This document shows, one piece after another, positions 63,651 through 64,000 of a stretch of 64,000 nucleotides of DNA. The position numbers were made by a program, and so were the translations under genes. The DNA is from Diaporthe sp. PMI_573 (taxonomy: Eukaryota; Ascomycota; Sordariomycetes; Diaporthales; Diaporthaceae). The stretch spans positions 124,001 through 188,000 of the forward strand of contig JAJTUP010000045.1 of assembly GCA_021399435.1 (NCBI GenBank), in the 5' to 3' direction. Below the pieces are notes generated by a model. The model had not been told where the DNA came from, did not search any database, and worked only from the letters and a program-made list of their open reading frames with translations. Each line of letters starts with the position of its first letter. Within the stretch, counting starts at the first letter, position 1.

Positions 63651-64000
63651 TTAGGTCAACTTTTTCCCCGTTCCTTCGCTCTCTGACCCATCTTGGACCT
63701 CAAATGTGTCCACAACTGTCTCTTCTCCGTCGGAGGCGGGTTGGTGAGTGAACTCGCCGATAACAGCGTCAACTTCCAGACTTGATGCGCAATGGATTTC
63801 CATATACGTATCTTCGAGAGTAAGCCAACCGTCTTCTGTCAAATCTTCCCAGCTAACCACCGTAGAATCAACCTCATTGCGATGATCAAGAGGTTGATTC
63901 TGAGACTTTGTTATCCTCTCTAGCACCCGTTCGTTCATGTAGATGAACGCCAACTTGTCAGCGTTGGCTGGTGTGAGCCTGTTGCGTGCCTTGCTGTGGA
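63651..64000 (-). mobile_element. hAT transposase C-terminus, runs off right edge
   Basis: The minus frame is open to the window end: HSKARNRLTPANADKLAFIY, MNERVLERITKSQNQP, then an acidic tail ending at 63651. The phrase HSKxRNRL...KLxFI...N is typical of the C-terminal end of a fungal hAT subgroup. The rest lies beyond 64000, so completeness cannot be judged. Confidence 0.6.

Noticed and set aside
1..64000. CRISPR arrays, rRNA genes, telomeric repeats, bacterial operons
   Set aside because: None seen. Intron structure and gene families show nuclear fungal DNA; no TTAGGG arrays or rRNA-like blocks were noticed.

Overview
This window is nuclear DNA from a filamentous ascomycete (Pezizomycotina, most likely Sordariomycetes-like). 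The evidence is short GT-AG introns (about 48 to 150 nt) with CTGAC/CTAAC-type branch points, fungus-restricted families (DUF7703, DUF7580, DUF3455, fungal C2H2/helical proteins, a fungal D-amino-acid oxidase), and a transposon load of fungal type (hAT, Fot/pogo, Ty1/copia, Ty3/gypsy gag, a Tad-like LINE). Many relic transposons carry TGG-to-TAG/TGA or CGA-to-TGA stops, as repeat-induced point mutation (RIP) would leave. Gene density is low and many host genes are fragments, so this looks like an accessory or rearranged region. All exon joins were worked out by eye from splice motifs and phase. Family names rest on recalled motifs, with no database search.

Layout. 0-7 kb: a two-exon D-amino-acid oxidase (-), a Fot-type element end broken by a copia LTR fragment, a small Cys-rich gene, a frameshifted TPR-CHAT protease gene (-), and a YAP-like bZIP gene carrying an in-frame stop. 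7-15 kb: a DUF7703 membrane protein cut off by a gag fragment, a hAT element interrupted by a LINE, and a Fot C-terminal relic. 15-20 kb: two apparently intact genes, an AT-hook protein and an ADGF-type adenosine deaminase. 20-27 kb: Fot and hAT fragments, an M16 peptidase fragment (-), a C2H2-type protein (-), and a copia RT/RNase H with its 3' LTR. 27.7-30.5 kb: a helical-C2H2-seven-blade WD40 gene with near-identical WD repeats. 30.9-34.2 kb: a gypsy gag relic and a RIP-degraded Fot element with a 1.17-kb hAT element nested inside it. 35-41.5 kb: a degenerate kinase, a GH92 fragment, a second copia with LTR, and a DUF3455 remnant. 43.5-48.3 kb: one copy of a Cys-rich mini-gene, pogo and hAT fragments, a GATOR2 Mio/Sea4 C-terminal fragment, and minisatellites.

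The most interesting block is 48.8-56.4 kb. A putative pore-former/gasdermin-like gene lies directly downstream of a DUF7580-subtilisin (S8) gene on the same strand. Divergent from the protease is a 951-aa helical-C2H2 gene. Fungal gasdermin-protease pairs such as HET-Q1/HET-Q2 of Podospora act in regulated cell death. Together with the TPR-CHAT and C2H2-WD40 genes, the content suggests an allorecognition/cell-death island. That functional reading is inference.

57.5-64 kb: hAT and casein-kinase-1 fragments, weak hypothetical ORFs, the second copy of the Cys-rich mini-gene with its conserved promoter, and a hAT C-terminus running off the right edge.
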